Source of the DNA: an uncultured Flavobacterium sp.
Lineage (GTDB): Bacteria > Bacteroidota > Bacteroidia > Flavobacteriales > Flavobacteriaceae
DNA: 64,000 bases
Direction: 5' to 3'
Assembly: GCF_951805225.1 (NCBI RefSeq)
Contig: NZ_OX638201.1
Coordinates: 1,612,001-1,676,000, forward strand
Of the stretch, positions 26,111-35,546 are shown in pieces. Every line of letters starts with the position of its first letter. Within the stretch, counting starts at the first letter, position 1. The notes beneath the pieces are model-generated. The model did not search any database, was not told the DNA's origin, and saw only the letters and a list, made by a program, of their open reading frames with translations. The position numbers were made by a program, and so were the translations under genes.

Positions 26111-26118
26111 TACTTTTG
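26111..26118 (+). promoter_or_regulatory. Candidate -7 element (TACTTTTG)
   Basis: A perfect TAnnTTTG match lies 19 bp before the hybrid kinase start codon, with a loose -33 match. Confidence 0.5.
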
Positions 26119-26137
26119 TACTTTCCTTATTGACTGA

Positions 26138-28129
26138 ATGAATAATCTACTACAACCTTTACCTAACAACGAGACAGAGCGACTTGCGGCATTAAAGCGT
26201 TACAATATTCTCGATACTTTGCCTGAATATGCTTTTGATGATGCAACAGCACTTGTTGCTTATATCTGCGGTGTGCCCATTGCACATATTTCTTTTATAG
26301 ACGAAAACAGACAATGGTTTAAATCTGAAATTGGAATTGGAGTAACAGAAGTTCCTCGTGATATTAGTTTTTGCAGATATACAATCATGCAATCCGAATT
26401 GGTTGAAATATCCGATACTTTTTTAAGCGAAAGATTTAAAGACGATCCAAATGTTCTTGATGGTTTTAAAGTGAGATTCTATGCCGGAATTCCGCTTACA
26501 ACGCCAGATGGTTATAATATTGGAACTATTTGTGCAATCGACCATGTTTCAAAAGAGTTGAATGAAAATCAACGAAATGCACTTTCGATTGTTGCAAAGC
26601 ACATTATCAATCAATTAGAATTAAGAACAAAAAATATTGACCTTGCAGCTCAGAAAAAAATTGCCGAACGCGCAGTTTTGGCAAAAGATAATTTTCTGGC
26701 TAATATGAGTCACGAAATCAGAACGCCATTAAATGCTATTATTGGTTTTACAGATCTTTTGGCACAAACTTTTCTGGATACAATTCAGCGTGATTATGTT
26801 AATAGCGTACAAATTGCCCAAGAGAATTTACTTTTAATTGTAAATGATATTCTGGATCTTTCTAAAATTGAATCCGGAAACCTGACTATTGATGCGGAAC
26901 CATTTCATTTAAAAAATACGCTGAAACACGTTTATGATTTACTAAAAGTAAAAGTTTCTGCAAATGTCGAATTCAATCTTTTTCTCGATGCCGATATGCC
27001 AGAAATGGTAATTGGCGATCAGGGAAGATTGAATCAAATTCTGGTTAACCTTGCGGGAAATGCACTAAAATTTACAGAAGAAGGTGAAGTTACCATTTCT
27101 GTCAAAAAAATTAGTGAAACTAATGATCAATATTCGCTTAGATTCTCTGTAAAAGACACCGGAATTGGTATTAATGAAGCTAAACTTAAAAGTATTTTCG
27201 AAAGATTTACGCAAGCCGAAGAAAGTACAACACGAAAATTTGGCGGTACAGGACTTGGTCTTAATATTGTAAAACAACTTATTGAATTGCAGAATTCTGA
27301 GATTCATGTAAAAAGTAAACCCGGATTTGGTTCCGAATTTTTCTTTACTCTTACTTATAAAAAAGCAAATCATATTGAAACCACAGTTGAAACTACAACT
27401 GCTTATAATCCCGGAAATCTTAAAATACTTCTTTGCGAAGACAACGCTTTGAACCAAAAACTGGTAAAAAGTGTTATTCATAATTTTGGTTTTAAATTGG
27501 ATATTGTTGGAAATGGTGAAGAAGGAATCGCTCTTTTATCCAAAAATAAATATGATTTAGTGTTGATGGATCTTCAGATGCCAGTAAAAGATGGTTATCA
27601 AACGACAGAATACATCAGAAACGAAATGAACTTAACAGTTCCTATTATTGCAATGACCGCGCATTCTCTTGTGGGCGAACAGGAACTTTGTTATAAAATT
27701 GGAATGAATGCTTACGTTCCTAAACCTTTCAAACAAGAACAACTTTTAGAAGCTATAAAAACAGTTATAACTAAAGATGTTGATCCGATACAAAAGAGAA
27801 TAATCGATTTTTCTTTTATTGATGAGGTTTCAAGCGGTGAAGCAGATTTTAGAAAAGATATGATTGATCTTTTTCTGGAAAAAATTCCTAACGAAGTTAT
27901 AGAATTAGGTAAAGCAATTCGCAATAACGATTATAATACAGCAATGAGAATTTGCCACAATATGAAATCCAGTCTGGATATTTTCATGCTAAAAGATCTT
28001 AGTAATTATTTATCTACTATTGAAAAAGAAGCCAAACACGAGCATTTTAATTCTAAAACAATAGAAAAAATAAAAGCCTTAGATTATGAAATTGCCGAAG
28101 TCTTCAAGATTTTAAAGGAACTTCGATAG
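26138..28129 (+). CDS. Soluble hybrid histidine kinase (GAF-HisKA-HATPase-REC-Hpt)
   Basis: The 663-residue protein has no membrane segment or signal peptide. Domain order is GAF (about 20-165), HisKA with His192 (MSHEIRTPLN), HATPase_c (about 295-405, with FGGTGLGL), a receiver domain with Asp478 (LVLMDLQMP) and a C-terminal Hpt with His607 (CHNMKSS). It is thus a full internal phosphorelay that senses something in the cytoplasm. It sits alone between msrA and the hydrolase region with no response regulator beside it; output must be elsewhere. The GAF type is often found in sensors of light, redox or small ligands, but the ligand is unknown. Confidence 0.92.
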   Translation: MNNLLQPLPNNETERLAALKRYNILDTLPEYAFDDATALVAYICGVPIAHISFIDENRQWFKSEIGIGVTEVPRDISFCRYTIMQSELVEISDTFLSERFKDDPNVLDGFKVRFYAGIPLTTPDGYNIGTICAIDHVSKELNENQRNALSIVAKHIINQLELRTKNIDLAAQKKIAERAVLAKDNFLANMSHEIRTPLNAIIGFTDLLAQTFLDTIQRDYVNSVQIAQENLLLIVNDILDLSKIESGNLTIDAEPFHLKNTLKHVYDLLKVKVSANVEFNLFLDADMPEMVIGDQGRLNQILVNLAGNALKFTEEGEVTISVKKISETNDQYSLRFSVKDTGIGINEAKLKSIFERFTQAEESTTRKFGGTGLGLNIVKQLIELQNSEIHVKSKPGFGSEFFFTLTYKKANHIETTVETTTAYNPGNLKILLCEDNALNQKLVKSVIHNFGFKLDIVGNGEEGIALLSKNKYDLVLMDLQMPVKDGYQTTEYIRNEMNLTVPIIAMTAHSLVGEQELCYKIGMNAYVPKPFKQEQLLEAIKTVITKDVDPIQKRIIDFSFIDEVSSGEADFRKDMIDLFLEKIPNEVIELGKAIRNNDYNTAMRICHNMKSSLDIFMLKDLSNYLSTIEKEAKHEHFNSKTIEKIKALDYEIAEVFKILKELR

Positions 28130-28162
28130 AAAAGCATTAAAATTCTACACAAAATACCTTCC

Positions 28163-28201
28163 AAAAAAATACTAACCTCTATGAGATTAGTATTTTTTTT
28201 G
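28163..28201 (+). terminator. Terminator after hybrid kinase
   Basis: The stem AAATACTAA / TTAGTATTT followed by a run of T lies 34 bp after the kinase stop codon. Confidence 0.8.
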
Positions 28202-28336
28202 TTTTACTACCATTCAAAATAAGATTTCAGGTTATAAATACAGTCTTATTTTCTAATTCAGCTCAAACTTAAAGAGCTGAAAAACTAATCCATTTTATAT
28301 AATTTATATAAAATCATAATCTCCGATTAATAATTT

Positions 28337-28350
28337 TACGAAATACCGTA
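28337..28350. promoter_or_regulatory. Palindromic operator-like site TACGAAATACCGTA, copy 1
   Basis: This near-perfect 14-bp palindrome recurs as TACGAAATATCGTA at 29880-29893 and as the perfect palindrome TACGATATATCGTA at 44702-44715. All three lie upstream of detoxification-type genes. Here and at 44702 it is followed by AAAAATCACTC, so flanking bases are also conserved. The rest of this 515-bp gap has no gene. Confidence 0.65.
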
Positions 28351-28497
28351 AAATAAAAATCACTCCAAAAATCACAATTCCTTTAAAAACAACCGCTTAA
28401 CTTCAACGGCACATTGTTTGAAAATTACTCTGCGTAAAATAAATAATATTTAAAAATGCAGAACGTGAACATGTCAATTTCGGGATTATTTTTTTTC

Positions 28498-28542
28498 TTA
28501 ATCTAGGTTAACTGACAAACTTTCGAAACTGCTGTAAGTTTG
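28498..28542 (+). promoter_or_regulatory. Palindrome TTAATCTAGGTTAA plus -7 element TAAGTTTG
   Basis: The 14-bp near-palindrome (28498-28511) and the -7 element (28535-28542) are separated exactly as in front of the dioxygenase gene (44828-44841 and 44865-44872). The palindrome covers the -33 region, a position suited to a repressor or to a regulator replacing -33 recognition. Confidence 0.7.
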
Positions 28543-28644
28543 TCAAAGAAATCAAACAACATCAATAAAATCAAAATAACAATTAATTATAATTCAAATT
28601 TTAACAATTATATGAACAATTTAATAATCTAAAACTATAACAAG

Positions 28645-29463
28645 ATGAGCACATTTAAAACACAAGACGGAACAGAAATTTTTTACAAAGATTGGGGAAC
28701 AGGAACACCAGTAGTTTTTCACCACGGATGGCCTTTATCAAGCGATGATTGGGATGCTCAAATGATGTTTTTCCTAAAACAAGGATACAGAGTTATTGCA
28801 CATGATCGCCGCGGACACGGTCGTTCTGGTCAAAGTTCAGAAGGAAACAACATGGAAACTTACGCATCAGATATCGCAGAATTAACTGCATTTCTTGATT
28901 TAAAAGATGCAATTCACGTTGGTCATTCAACCGGAGGTGGTGAAGTAATACGTTACGCAGCAAAATACGGAAAATTACGTGTTGCAAAAGCAGTAATTAT
29001 TAGCGCTGTAACACCAATTATGATTCAGAACGAAACAAATCCTGAAGGAGTTCCATTATCAGTTTTTGACGAAATCAGACAAGGAACAGCTTTTAACAGA
29101 GCACAATATTTTTATGATTTCCCAATTCCATTTTACGGATGGAACCGCGAAGGAAAAGCAGTTCAGGAAGGAATTAGACACAATTGGTGGCGTCAGGGAA
29201 TGATGGGTTCAGTTTTGGCACATCATGATGGAATCAAAGCTTTCTCTGAATCAGATTTTACAGAAGATCTTAAAAGTTTAGATATTCCGGTTTTGGTTTT
29301 ACACGGAGAAGATGATCAAATCGTTCCTTACGGTCAGGCACCAAGAGCAGCAGCACTTTTGAAAAACGGAAAATTAATTTCTTATCCTGGTTTTCCTCAC
29401 GGTATGCCAACTACAGAAGCAGAAACAATTAACAACGATATTTTGGCTTTCATTAAAGCGTAA
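28645..29463 (+). CDS. Alpha/beta hydrolase, non-heme chloroperoxidase-like
   Basis: The 272-residue cytosolic protein is of usual length for the family. The nucleophile is in GHSTGG, the acid Asp in LHGEDDQIVP and the His in FPHGMPT. The oxyanion-hole region HHGWPLSSDDWD is typical of non-heme chloroperoxidases and arylesterases, which in vivo are usually esterases or lactonases. The promoter shares a palindrome and a spaced -7 element with the ring-cleaving dioxygenase gene at 44912, suggesting a common electrophile or aromatic stress response. It is followed by a terminator. Confidence 0.9.
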   Translation: MSTFKTQDGTEIFYKDWGTGTPVVFHHGWPLSSDDWDAQMMFFLKQGYRVIAHDRRGHGRSGQSSEGNNMETYASDIAELTAFLDLKDAIHVGHSTGGGEVIRYAAKYGKLRVAKAVIISAVTPIMIQNETNPEGVPLSVFDEIRQGTAFNRAQYFYDFPIPFYGWNREGKAVQEGIRHNWWRQGMMGSVLAHHDGIKAFSESDFTEDLKSLDIPVLVLHGEDDQIVPYGQAPRAAALLKNGKLISYPGFPHGMPTTEAETINNDILAFIKA

Positions 29464-29479
29464 GTATTTATCACAAATC

Positions 29480-29518
29480 AAAACTGCCTTTATTGGTTCG
29501 CTTTTACAGGCAGTTTTT
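29480..29518 (+). terminator. Terminator after alpha/beta hydrolase
   Basis: The stem AAAACTGCCT / AGGCAGTTTT with T-run ends only 14 bp before the next start codon (29532), so the small downstream gene relies on readthrough or a promoter inside this short space. Confidence 0.8.
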
Positions 29519-29531
29519 AAACTTTCAAACC

Positions 29532-29855
29532 ATGAGTTCTATTCAACAACCGTCTTTTGATACTGTTACAGAAGCTTTACAATGGCTGAATCAGCAAGGT
29601 TTTACCGAAAACTTTAACCTTGACGAAAACTGTATTCGTTACAACAATAACAAACAAACGATGTCACCGGAAGAATTCAAAATCGAATATTTATTCCGTT
29701 TTGAAGGAGATACAGATCCCGGAGATGAAGATATTGTTTACGGAATTATATCTGAAATCTACAACATAAAAGGTGTTTTGACCAGCGCTTTTGGAATCTA
29801 TGCCGACGCCGTTTCTGCTGAAATGATCCGTAAACTTTCAACACATTCTTTATAA
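29532..29855 (+). CDS. Small conserved protein (often mislabelled phosphoribosylpyrophosphate synthetase)
   Basis: I use the ATG at 29532 (MSSIQQPSFDT, 107 residues); the frame upstream would begin with TTG inside a terminator. The protein matches a family of about 100-residue soluble proteins common in Bacteroidota with the pattern ALQWLNQQGFTENFNL, EEFKIEYLFRFEG and a GVLTSAFGIYADA core. Many are annotated as PRPP synthetase without basis. Function is unknown. It lies in the same block as stress genes. Confidence 0.8.
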   Translation: MSSIQQPSFDTVTEALQWLNQQGFTENFNLDENCIRYNNNKQTMSPEEFKIEYLFRFEGDTDPGDEDIVYGIISEIYNIKGVLTSAFGIYADAVSAEMIRKLSTHSL

Positions 29856-29879
29856 ATTTCAATAAAGCGATAATAAATC

Positions 29880-29893
29880 TACGAAATATCGTA
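29880..29893. promoter_or_regulatory. Palindromic operator-like site TACGAAATATCGTA, copy 2
   Basis: A 14-bp near-palindrome, one base away from copy 1 and from the perfect palindrome at 44702, lies 99 bp before the isochorismatase start codon. Confidence 0.6.
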
Positions 29894-29991
29894 ACCAAAA
29901 AATATCGTTTTATCTCATACATCCCAATATAATAGCCAATTACAGATTTGGCATCTTGTTAGCTTAACTAATAATATTAAATATCAAACTT

Positions 29992-30624
29992 ATGAAACCA
30001 TCAGTAAACTTATTATCACCAGACAATCACGCATTAGTATTAATTGATTTCGAAGGACAAATGGCATTTGCTACAAGCAGTATTCCGTTAAGCGAATTGC
30101 GTAATAATGTTGCTATTGTTTGCGGCGCATCAAAAATCTTCAATGTTCCAACAATTGTAACTACTGTTTTTGAAGAAAGTTTTGCAGGACCAGTTTTTCC
30201 GGAAATTGAAGAATATTATCCAATCGCAACTTCGGGATATATCGATCGTACAACAATGAATACATGGGAAGACGAAAATGCTTATAAAGCCATTACAGGA
30301 ACTAAAAAACAAAAACTGGTTCTTGCTGGATTATGGACAGGAGTTTGCATTGTGGGTCCGGCTTTATCTGCCATTGAAGAAGGTTATGAAGTTTATGTAA
30401 TCACAGATGCCTGCGGAGATGTAAGCACCGAAGCTCACGAACGCGCGATACAAAGAATGATACAAGTTGGCGCGCAACCTATAACTTCTATCCAATATAT
30501 ATTAGAACTTCAAAGAGACTGGGCGCGTCAGGAAACGTATGTTCCGGTAACGAATTTGATGAAAAAACACGGCGGTTCTTACGGTTTAGGAATTCATTAT
30601 GCACACAACATGTTGAAACACTAA
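29992..30624 (+). CDS. Isochorismatase-fold cysteine hydrolase (YcaC-like)
   Basis: The 210-residue cytosolic protein has the cysteine hydrolase catalytic set: Asp19 (LVLIDFEGQM) and Cys119 (GLWTGVCIVGPAL), with the following EEGYEVYVITDACGDVSTEAHERA block typical of YcaC-type enzymes. The true substrate of this subgroup is unknown; amide or N-carbamoyl bonds are usual. It has its own upstream region with a palindromic operator-like site and a sigma54-like GG-N10-GC word at 29950-29963. It is followed at 71 bp by an outer-membrane porin-like gene. Confidence 0.9.
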   Translation: MKPSVNLLSPDNHALVLIDFEGQMAFATSSIPLSELRNNVAIVCGASKIFNVPTIVTTVFEESFAGPVFPEIEEYYPIATSGYIDRTTMNTWEDENAYKAITGTKKQKLVLAGLWTGVCIVGPALSAIEEGYEVYVITDACGDVSTEAHERAIQRMIQVGAQPITSIQYILELQRDWARQETYVPVTNLMKKHGGSYGLGIHYAHNMLKH

Positions 30625-30695
30625 TTCATTTCAACCTGAAACCTGAAACTTCAAACCTAAAACAAATAAACAAAACCCTCTTAAGCTTCATTATC

Positions 30696-32093
30696 TTGGA
30701 ATCATCAAAATCCATATCGCCAAAAAACAAGAACTTCGGAATCATCGTAATGTGTTTTCTTTTAATGGGAAGCATTACATCGGCACAAAATTTTAAACTT
30801 TTGCGTTATGACGAAAACTACGAATTTCTAAAAGATTCAAGCAGAAACTTTTATGAGAATCTAAAATTCATTCCGTTAAACAAACAGAAAGATTTTTATA
30901 TGTCTCTTGGAGGTGAAGCAAGATATGAATACGTTGATTTCAATAATGAAGATTGGGGAAGATTAAATATTGGTCACAATAACTTTTTTCTGCAACGTTA
31001 TGATCTTCATGCCGATGTTCATTTAGGAAAAACCTTTAGAGTATTTGCACAATTAAGAAGCGCTTTGCAAGACGGCAGAATCAACGGTCCAAGAGGAATT
31101 GACGAAGATCAGTTGAATGTTCAGAATCTTTTTTTAGATGTAAATCTCTATCAAAAAGAAGATAAAAAACTGACCATTCGTGCCGGAAGACAAGAACTTG
31201 ATTATGGTTCCGGAAGATTAATTTCGGTAAGAGAAGGTCCAAATGCGAGACTTTATTTTACAGGAGTAAAAATAATGTACTCTTCTGCCCGATTATCAAT
31301 TGACGGTTTTGCTATGATGGCCGATACGATTTACAAAGGCGTTTTTGATAATAAAATGTCGAAACAAATCAATTTATGGGGCGCTTATTCCAAAATAATA
31401 TTCCCAAAAGCAGGAAATCTGGATCTTTATTATCTCGGAATCAACAGAAAAGAATCTCTTTTTGAAGAAGGAATTGCTCCCGAAAAAAGACATACAATAG
31501 GTACAAGATTCTGGAAATATGGCGGTGGTTTTATTTATAATCTGGAAGCTGCTTATCAATTTGGGAGTTTTGGTTCGGGAAATATCAATGCCTGGACGGC
31601 TTCTGCAGATTTAGGTTATTCCTTTGAAAACATAAAATTCAAGCCAACGATAAACCTTCGAAATGATTACATCTCCGGAGATCAAAATCAAGGCAATGGA
31701 AACCTGCAAACGTTTAATCCGTTATATCCAAAAGGAGGATATTTTGGTTTTAGTCCGCAAGTGGGTCCCGTAAACCTTATCGACATTCATCCTTATGCCA
31801 CGATGGATTTATTGCCACAATTAAAGATGCAGGTCGATGTGGTTTTTAACTGGAGATATTCACTTCAAGACGGTGTTTACAGGCCAAGCGGAACCTTAAA
31901 TCTTCCCGGAAGTGCTTCAGACAAACGATACATTGGGACGGCTTATCTTGCCAATTTTACCTATAGCGTCAGCAAATATATATCAGTCGTAAGCGGAATT
32001 CAATATTTTAAAACAGGCGCTTTTATCGACGACATCATACCAAATTCTAAAGACGGCGTTTTCTTTAATGCCCGACTCGGATTTAAATTTTAA
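30696..32093 (+). CDS. Alginate-export-type outer-membrane beta-barrel protein
   Basis: This is an exported beta-barrel of the alginate_exp/porin type with alternating strands and a terminal aromatic (RLGFKF). The family signature region (LGGEARYEYVDF, RAGRQELDYGSGRLISVREG) is clear. The start is uncertain: TTG 30696 gives the best n-region before the signal peptide (465 residues), while ATG 30750 leaves a minimal signal. No alginate genes are nearby, so it is more likely a general porin for organic solutes. It may be cotranscribed with the isochorismatase-like gene. Confidence 0.82.
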   Translation: MESSKSISPKNKNFGIIVMCFLLMGSITSAQNFKLLRYDENYEFLKDSSRNFYENLKFIPLNKQKDFYMSLGGEARYEYVDFNNEDWGRLNIGHNNFFLQRYDLHADVHLGKTFRVFAQLRSALQDGRINGPRGIDEDQLNVQNLFLDVNLYQKEDKKLTIRAGRQELDYGSGRLISVREGPNARLYFTGVKIMYSSARLSIDGFAMMADTIYKGVFDNKMSKQINLWGAYSKIIFPKAGNLDLYYLGINRKESLFEEGIAPEKRHTIGTRFWKYGGGFIYNLEAAYQFGSFGSGNINAWTASADLGYSFENIKFKPTINLRNDYISGDQNQGNGNLQTFNPLYPKGGYFGFSPQVGPVNLIDIHPYATMDLLPQLKMQVDVVFNWRYSLQDGVYRPSGTLNLPGSASDKRYIGTAYLANFTYSVSKYISVVSGIQYFKTGAFIDDIIPNSKDGVFFNARLGFKF

Positions 32094-32118
32094 AAACAAC
32101 CATTGAACATAATTAATT

Positions 32119-32259
32119 AACACATAGAAACATAGATTTTGTAATTTTAAAAAGGCGTTTCACTTGCATTAATACACATAGCTATGTGTGAGAAACTAGT
32201 TTCTTTTGGATACTCTTTTTTATTCATTTCAAAATATAAATCTATGTCTCTATGTGTTA
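32119..32259. repeat. AACACATAG-flanked palindromic repeat, copy 1
   Basis: The ends are inverted (AACACATAGAAACATAGA at left, TCTATGTCTCTATGTGTT at right), with an inner AAAAGGCGTTTCACTT word. Related copies are at 44455-44592 and 53892-53962. It has no coding content. Confidence 0.8.
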
Positions 32260-32302
32260 AAAAAAATTCACGATGACATCAACATTAACTAAATTAACAA
32301 CA

Positions 32303-33031
32303 ATGAAAAATTCATTAATTTTCTCAACATACAGACTTAGAAATTCTCTAATTCTTTTTATCACATTATTTTTTGCTAATGCATCATTTGCACAAACAGC
32401 AGCACTTGGATCAACAACCACTTGGGGAAAAGTTGACGGAGTTTCCATAAACGGATTAGTTCAGGGACCATCTTCAGCCGAAGCAGAATTACAAGTTGCC
32501 TGCGTTTTCGAATATACTGAAGGTGACATTTTTAACCCTCCTGCCCTTCCTGCAAACCTAAACGGAATGGTACATTTAGACGATGCCTTAAAAGGAATTA
32601 TTACCGAATTACGCAAAAGCGGAAAATTCACCGGACATTCTCTTGAAACTTTATTGATTACACCCCCAAAAGGAACTTTGGCAGCCAAACAATTATTGCT
32701 TATTGGTCTTGGTGATCGCAATAAATTCACACCAGATTTAATGATAAGTGTAGGAAGTGTTGCCACGCGCGAAGCTTTGCGTTTAGGCGTTTCTAACTTC
32801 GCTTTTGCAAGTGATATTAAAGATGCAGGAATCGATTCTCCAACGGCTTTAATAGCAACAAATGTAGTTTTAGGTTCTTTTGAAGCTTACAGAACCCAAA
32901 CTTATTTAAAAGATAAAAAATTATCAGATTATAAGCCATTGACAAAAATCACTTTACTTGCCGGACCATCATTCTACAATGTTGCAGGCGAAGGAATTAA
33001 AGAAGCAATTGCAAAACTTAACGCTAAATAA
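32303..33031 (+). CDS. Exported M17 (leucyl aminopeptidase) N-terminal-domain protein
   Basis: The N-terminus gives a signal peptide ending near SFAQ when started at ATG 32303 (242 residues); ATG 32273 would add ten residues. The mature part matches only the N-terminal, non-catalytic domain of M17 leucyl aminopeptidases (CVFEYTEGDIFNPP, LLITPPKG, LLIGLGDR). The catalytic metal-binding domain is absent and the frame ends cleanly. Such standalone domains are seen in Bacteroidota and have no known activity. It is 7 bp before the amidohydrolase gene, so they form an operon with DoxX. Confidence 0.85.
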   Translation: MKNSLIFSTYRLRNSLILFITLFFANASFAQTAALGSTTTWGKVDGVSINGLVQGPSSAEAELQVACVFEYTEGDIFNPPALPANLNGMVHLDDALKGIITELRKSGKFTGHSLETLLITPPKGTLAAKQLLLIGLGDRNKFTPDLMISVGSVATREALRLGVSNFAFASDIKDAGIDSPTALIATNVVLGSFEAYRTQTYLKDKKLSDYKPLTKITLLAGPSFYNVAGEGIKEAIAKLNAK

Positions 33032-33038
33032 TTGAATT

Positions 33039-34925
33039 ATGAAAGCAGATTTAATTTTATTCAATGGTAAGATTCATAGTTTCAATGCCGAAACGCCAAA
33101 TGTTACAGCTGTAGCAATCAAAGACGGAAAATTTATTGCAGTTGGAAACGACAGCAACATAATGGAATTTGCATCTGAAGAAACCAAAATAATCGATCTT
33201 CAAAATAAACGAGTGGTTCCCGGAATCAACGATTCGCACATTCACCTTATTCGTGGCGGTTTAAATTATAACTTAGAATTACGTTGGGATGGCGTTCCTT
33301 CGCTTGCAGATGCACTTCGAATGTTAAAAGAACAAGTTGATCGTACACCAAATCCGCAATGGGTTCGTGTCGTTGGCGGTTGGTCTGAGTTTCAATTTGC
33401 TGAACGCCGAATGCCAACTTTACAGGAAATTAATGCAATTGCTCCCGAAACTCCTGTTTTTATTCTGCATTTATACGACAGAGCGATTATGAACAGAGCT
33501 GCATTAAAAGCCGTTGGTTATACTAAAAATACGCCAGCGCCTCCCGGAGGACAAATTGAACGTGATTCAAACGGCGAACCAACCGGACTTATTATTGCTA
33601 CTCCAAATGCCATGATTTTGTATTCTACTTTGGCAAAAGGACCAACGCTTTCGTATGAGCATCAAATCAATTCGACGCGTCACTTCATGAAAGAGTTGAA
33701 CCGTTTTGGGATCACAAGCGTTATCGATGCCGGAGGAGGTTTTCAGAATTTTCCCGATGATTATAAAGTCGTAAACGAACTAAACGAAAAGAAACAATTA
33801 ACGGTAAGAATCGCGTATAATCTTTTTACACAAAAACCAAAACACGAATTCGAAGATTTTGAAGATTGGATTGATACCGTAAAATTATATCAGGGCGATG
33901 ATATGTATCGTCATAATGGTGCGGGAGAAATGTTAGTTTTTTCTGCTGCTGATTTTGAAGATTTCCTTCAGCCAAGACCAGATCTTCCTGAAAATATGGA
34001 AGCAGAATTGGAAAAAGTAGTTCGCCTTTTGGTAGAAAATCGCTGGCCTTTCAGACTTCATGCGACTTATAACGAAAGCATTACAAGATTTTTGAATGTA
34101 TTCGAAAAAATCAATAAGGAAATTCCGTTTAACGGATTACCGTGGATATTTGATCACGCCGAAACCATTGACGAAAGAAACATCGAACGTGTCAAAAATT
34201 TAGGTGGAGGAATCGCAGTTCAAAGCAGAATGGCGTATCAAGGTGAATATTTCACAGATCGATATGGCGCAAAAGCTGCCGAAAATACGCCACCAATTAA
34301 AAAAATGCTAGAAATGGAAGTTCCCGTTGGCGGAGGTTCAGATGCAACAAGAGTAAGCAGTTACAATCCGTGGGTTTCAATGTATTGGATGACAGTTGGA
34401 AAAACAGTTGGAGGTTTGCAATTGTATAATGAAAGCAGATTAAGTCGAGAAACGGCACTAGAATTATACACCAGAGGAAGCGCATGGTTTTCTCAGGAAC
34501 AAGCCAAAAAAGGAGATATCAGAGTTGGAATGTTTGCAGATTTGGTAGTTTTAGACAGTGATTATTTTTCTATTCCTGATGAAGACATTAAAAAAATCGA
34601 AGCTGATCTAACCATTGTCGACGGAAAAATTGTGTATGCAAACGGAGATTTCTCTTCCTTTTCACCGCCTCACATTCCGATATTACCGGATTGGTCGCCA
34701 ACAAATATTTACAACGGTTATCCAACCAAAAGTAATTTGCAAAGTGCGATCGAAAAGAACTCAAAAGCAGACGCAAAACCAAGTCTGACTTCTCAAATTC
34801 ACAGTTGCTCCGGAAGCTGTGATGTTCATGCTCACAGTCATGATATTGCCAGAATGAGCAACGTGCCGGTAAATAACTATAACGCATTTTGGGGCGCTTT
34901 GGGCTGTTCCTGTTTTGCCTTTTAA
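33039..34925 (+). CDS. YtcJ-like amidohydrolase with Cys/His-rich C-terminal tail
   Basis: The 628-residue protein is an amidohydrolase_3 family member without signal peptide. The first metal motif is HxH (His67, His69 in NDSHIHL), with further family blocks GVPVGGGSDATR and HAETID. It should hydrolyse an amide-type bond; substrates of YtcJ homologues are mostly unknown. Unusual is a tail of about 40 residues (585-628) with CSGSCDVHAHSHD and a final GCSCFAF, adding four cysteines and several histidines that could bind metal. It lies 7 bp after the M17-N gene and 11 bp before the DoxX gene. Confidence 0.88.
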   Translation: MKADLILFNGKIHSFNAETPNVTAVAIKDGKFIAVGNDSNIMEFASEETKIIDLQNKRVVPGINDSHIHLIRGGLNYNLELRWDGVPSLADALRMLKEQVDRTPNPQWVRVVGGWSEFQFAERRMPTLQEINAIAPETPVFILHLYDRAIMNRAALKAVGYTKNTPAPPGGQIERDSNGEPTGLIIATPNAMILYSTLAKGPTLSYEHQINSTRHFMKELNRFGITSVIDAGGGFQNFPDDYKVVNELNEKKQLTVRIAYNLFTQKPKHEFEDFEDWIDTVKLYQGDDMYRHNGAGEMLVFSAADFEDFLQPRPDLPENMEAELEKVVRLLVENRWPFRLHATYNESITRFLNVFEKINKEIPFNGLPWIFDHAETIDERNIERVKNLGGGIAVQSRMAYQGEYFTDRYGAKAAENTPPIKKMLEMEVPVGGGSDATRVSSYNPWVSMYWMTVGKTVGGLQLYNESRLSRETALELYTRGSAWFSQEQAKKGDIRVGMFADLVVLDSDYFSIPDEDIKKIEADLTIVDGKIVYANGDFSSFSPPHIPILPDWSPTNIYNGYPTKSNLQSAIEKNSKADAKPSLTSQIHSCSGSCDVHAHSHDIARMSNVPVNNYNAFWGALGCSCFAF

Positions 34926-34936
34926 ATTTAAAAAAG

Positions 34937-35371
34937 ATGAACGAAATTATCAAACAAATCCTTTACTCAGATTTAGGAACATCCTTCAACAATGCGGCAC
35001 TTTTAGTATTTAGAGTATTACTTGCAGTTGAGCTATTCAGAGTACACGGAATGAAGAAATTCAGAGTTGAAAATGGACAAAGAGAACACGTTCCAAATCC
35101 GTTGCATTTACCAGAAAAACTAAACGGATTAGTCGCTACTTTTTCTGATACTGTAGTTCCATTTCTTATCATTTTAGGTATCGGAACCCGACTTGTTGTC
35201 TTACCAACTATTGGCGTTACAGCCGTAGGATATTTTGTTGTACACAGAAAAGATTCACTCGAAGTACGCGACGTTCCTTATATGTACACGCTGTCTTTAT
35301 TATTAATTCTTGCGCTTGGAGCAGGAAAATATTCACTTGATTCTTATTTATTAACATTCTTAAACAATTAA
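34937..35371 (+). CDS. DoxX-family membrane protein
   Basis: The ATG at 34937 gives 144 residues with about four membrane helices, typical of DoxX; upstream extension would overlap the amidohydrolase gene. DoxX-like proteins are part of quinone and thiol stress responses, for example MhqP/CatD in Bacillus, where they act with dioxygenases. The position 11 bp behind the amidohydrolase indicates cotranscription. The enzymatic role is not known. Confidence 0.85.
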   Translation: MNEIIKQILYSDLGTSFNNAALLVFRVLLAVELFRVHGMKKFRVENGQREHVPNPLHLPEKLNGLVATFSDTVVPFLIILGIGTRLVVLPTIGVTAVGYFVVHRKDSLEVRDVPYMYTLSLLLILALGAGKYSLDSYLLTFLNN

Positions 35372-35399
35372 TTTAAACAGATAGAAGCATAGTTTTTGT

Positions 35400-35498
35400 T
35401 TCACGCAGATTTTGCAGATTAGAGTAAATTTAATTTTAGATTTTTATCAATTAATCTGCGCTTATCAACTTAAATCTTTTTAAATCTGCGTGAAAAAA
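35400..35498. repeat. Inverted repeat, TTTCACGCAGATTT arms
   Basis: The arm TTTCACGCAGATTTTGCAGA at left pairs with AAATCTGCGTGAAA at right; related to 9091-9174. It fills most of the 175-bp gap before dps. Confidence 0.7.
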
Positions 35499-35546
35499 TA
35501 TCCAGTACATAAATTTAAAATGATTACTTATTAAACCTTATATAAA

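Noticed and set aside
32303..33031. M17 protein as a frameshifted leucyl aminopeptidase
   Set aside because: No catalytic M17 domain follows in any frame; the next gene is an amidohydrolase 7 bp later, so it is a standalone domain.
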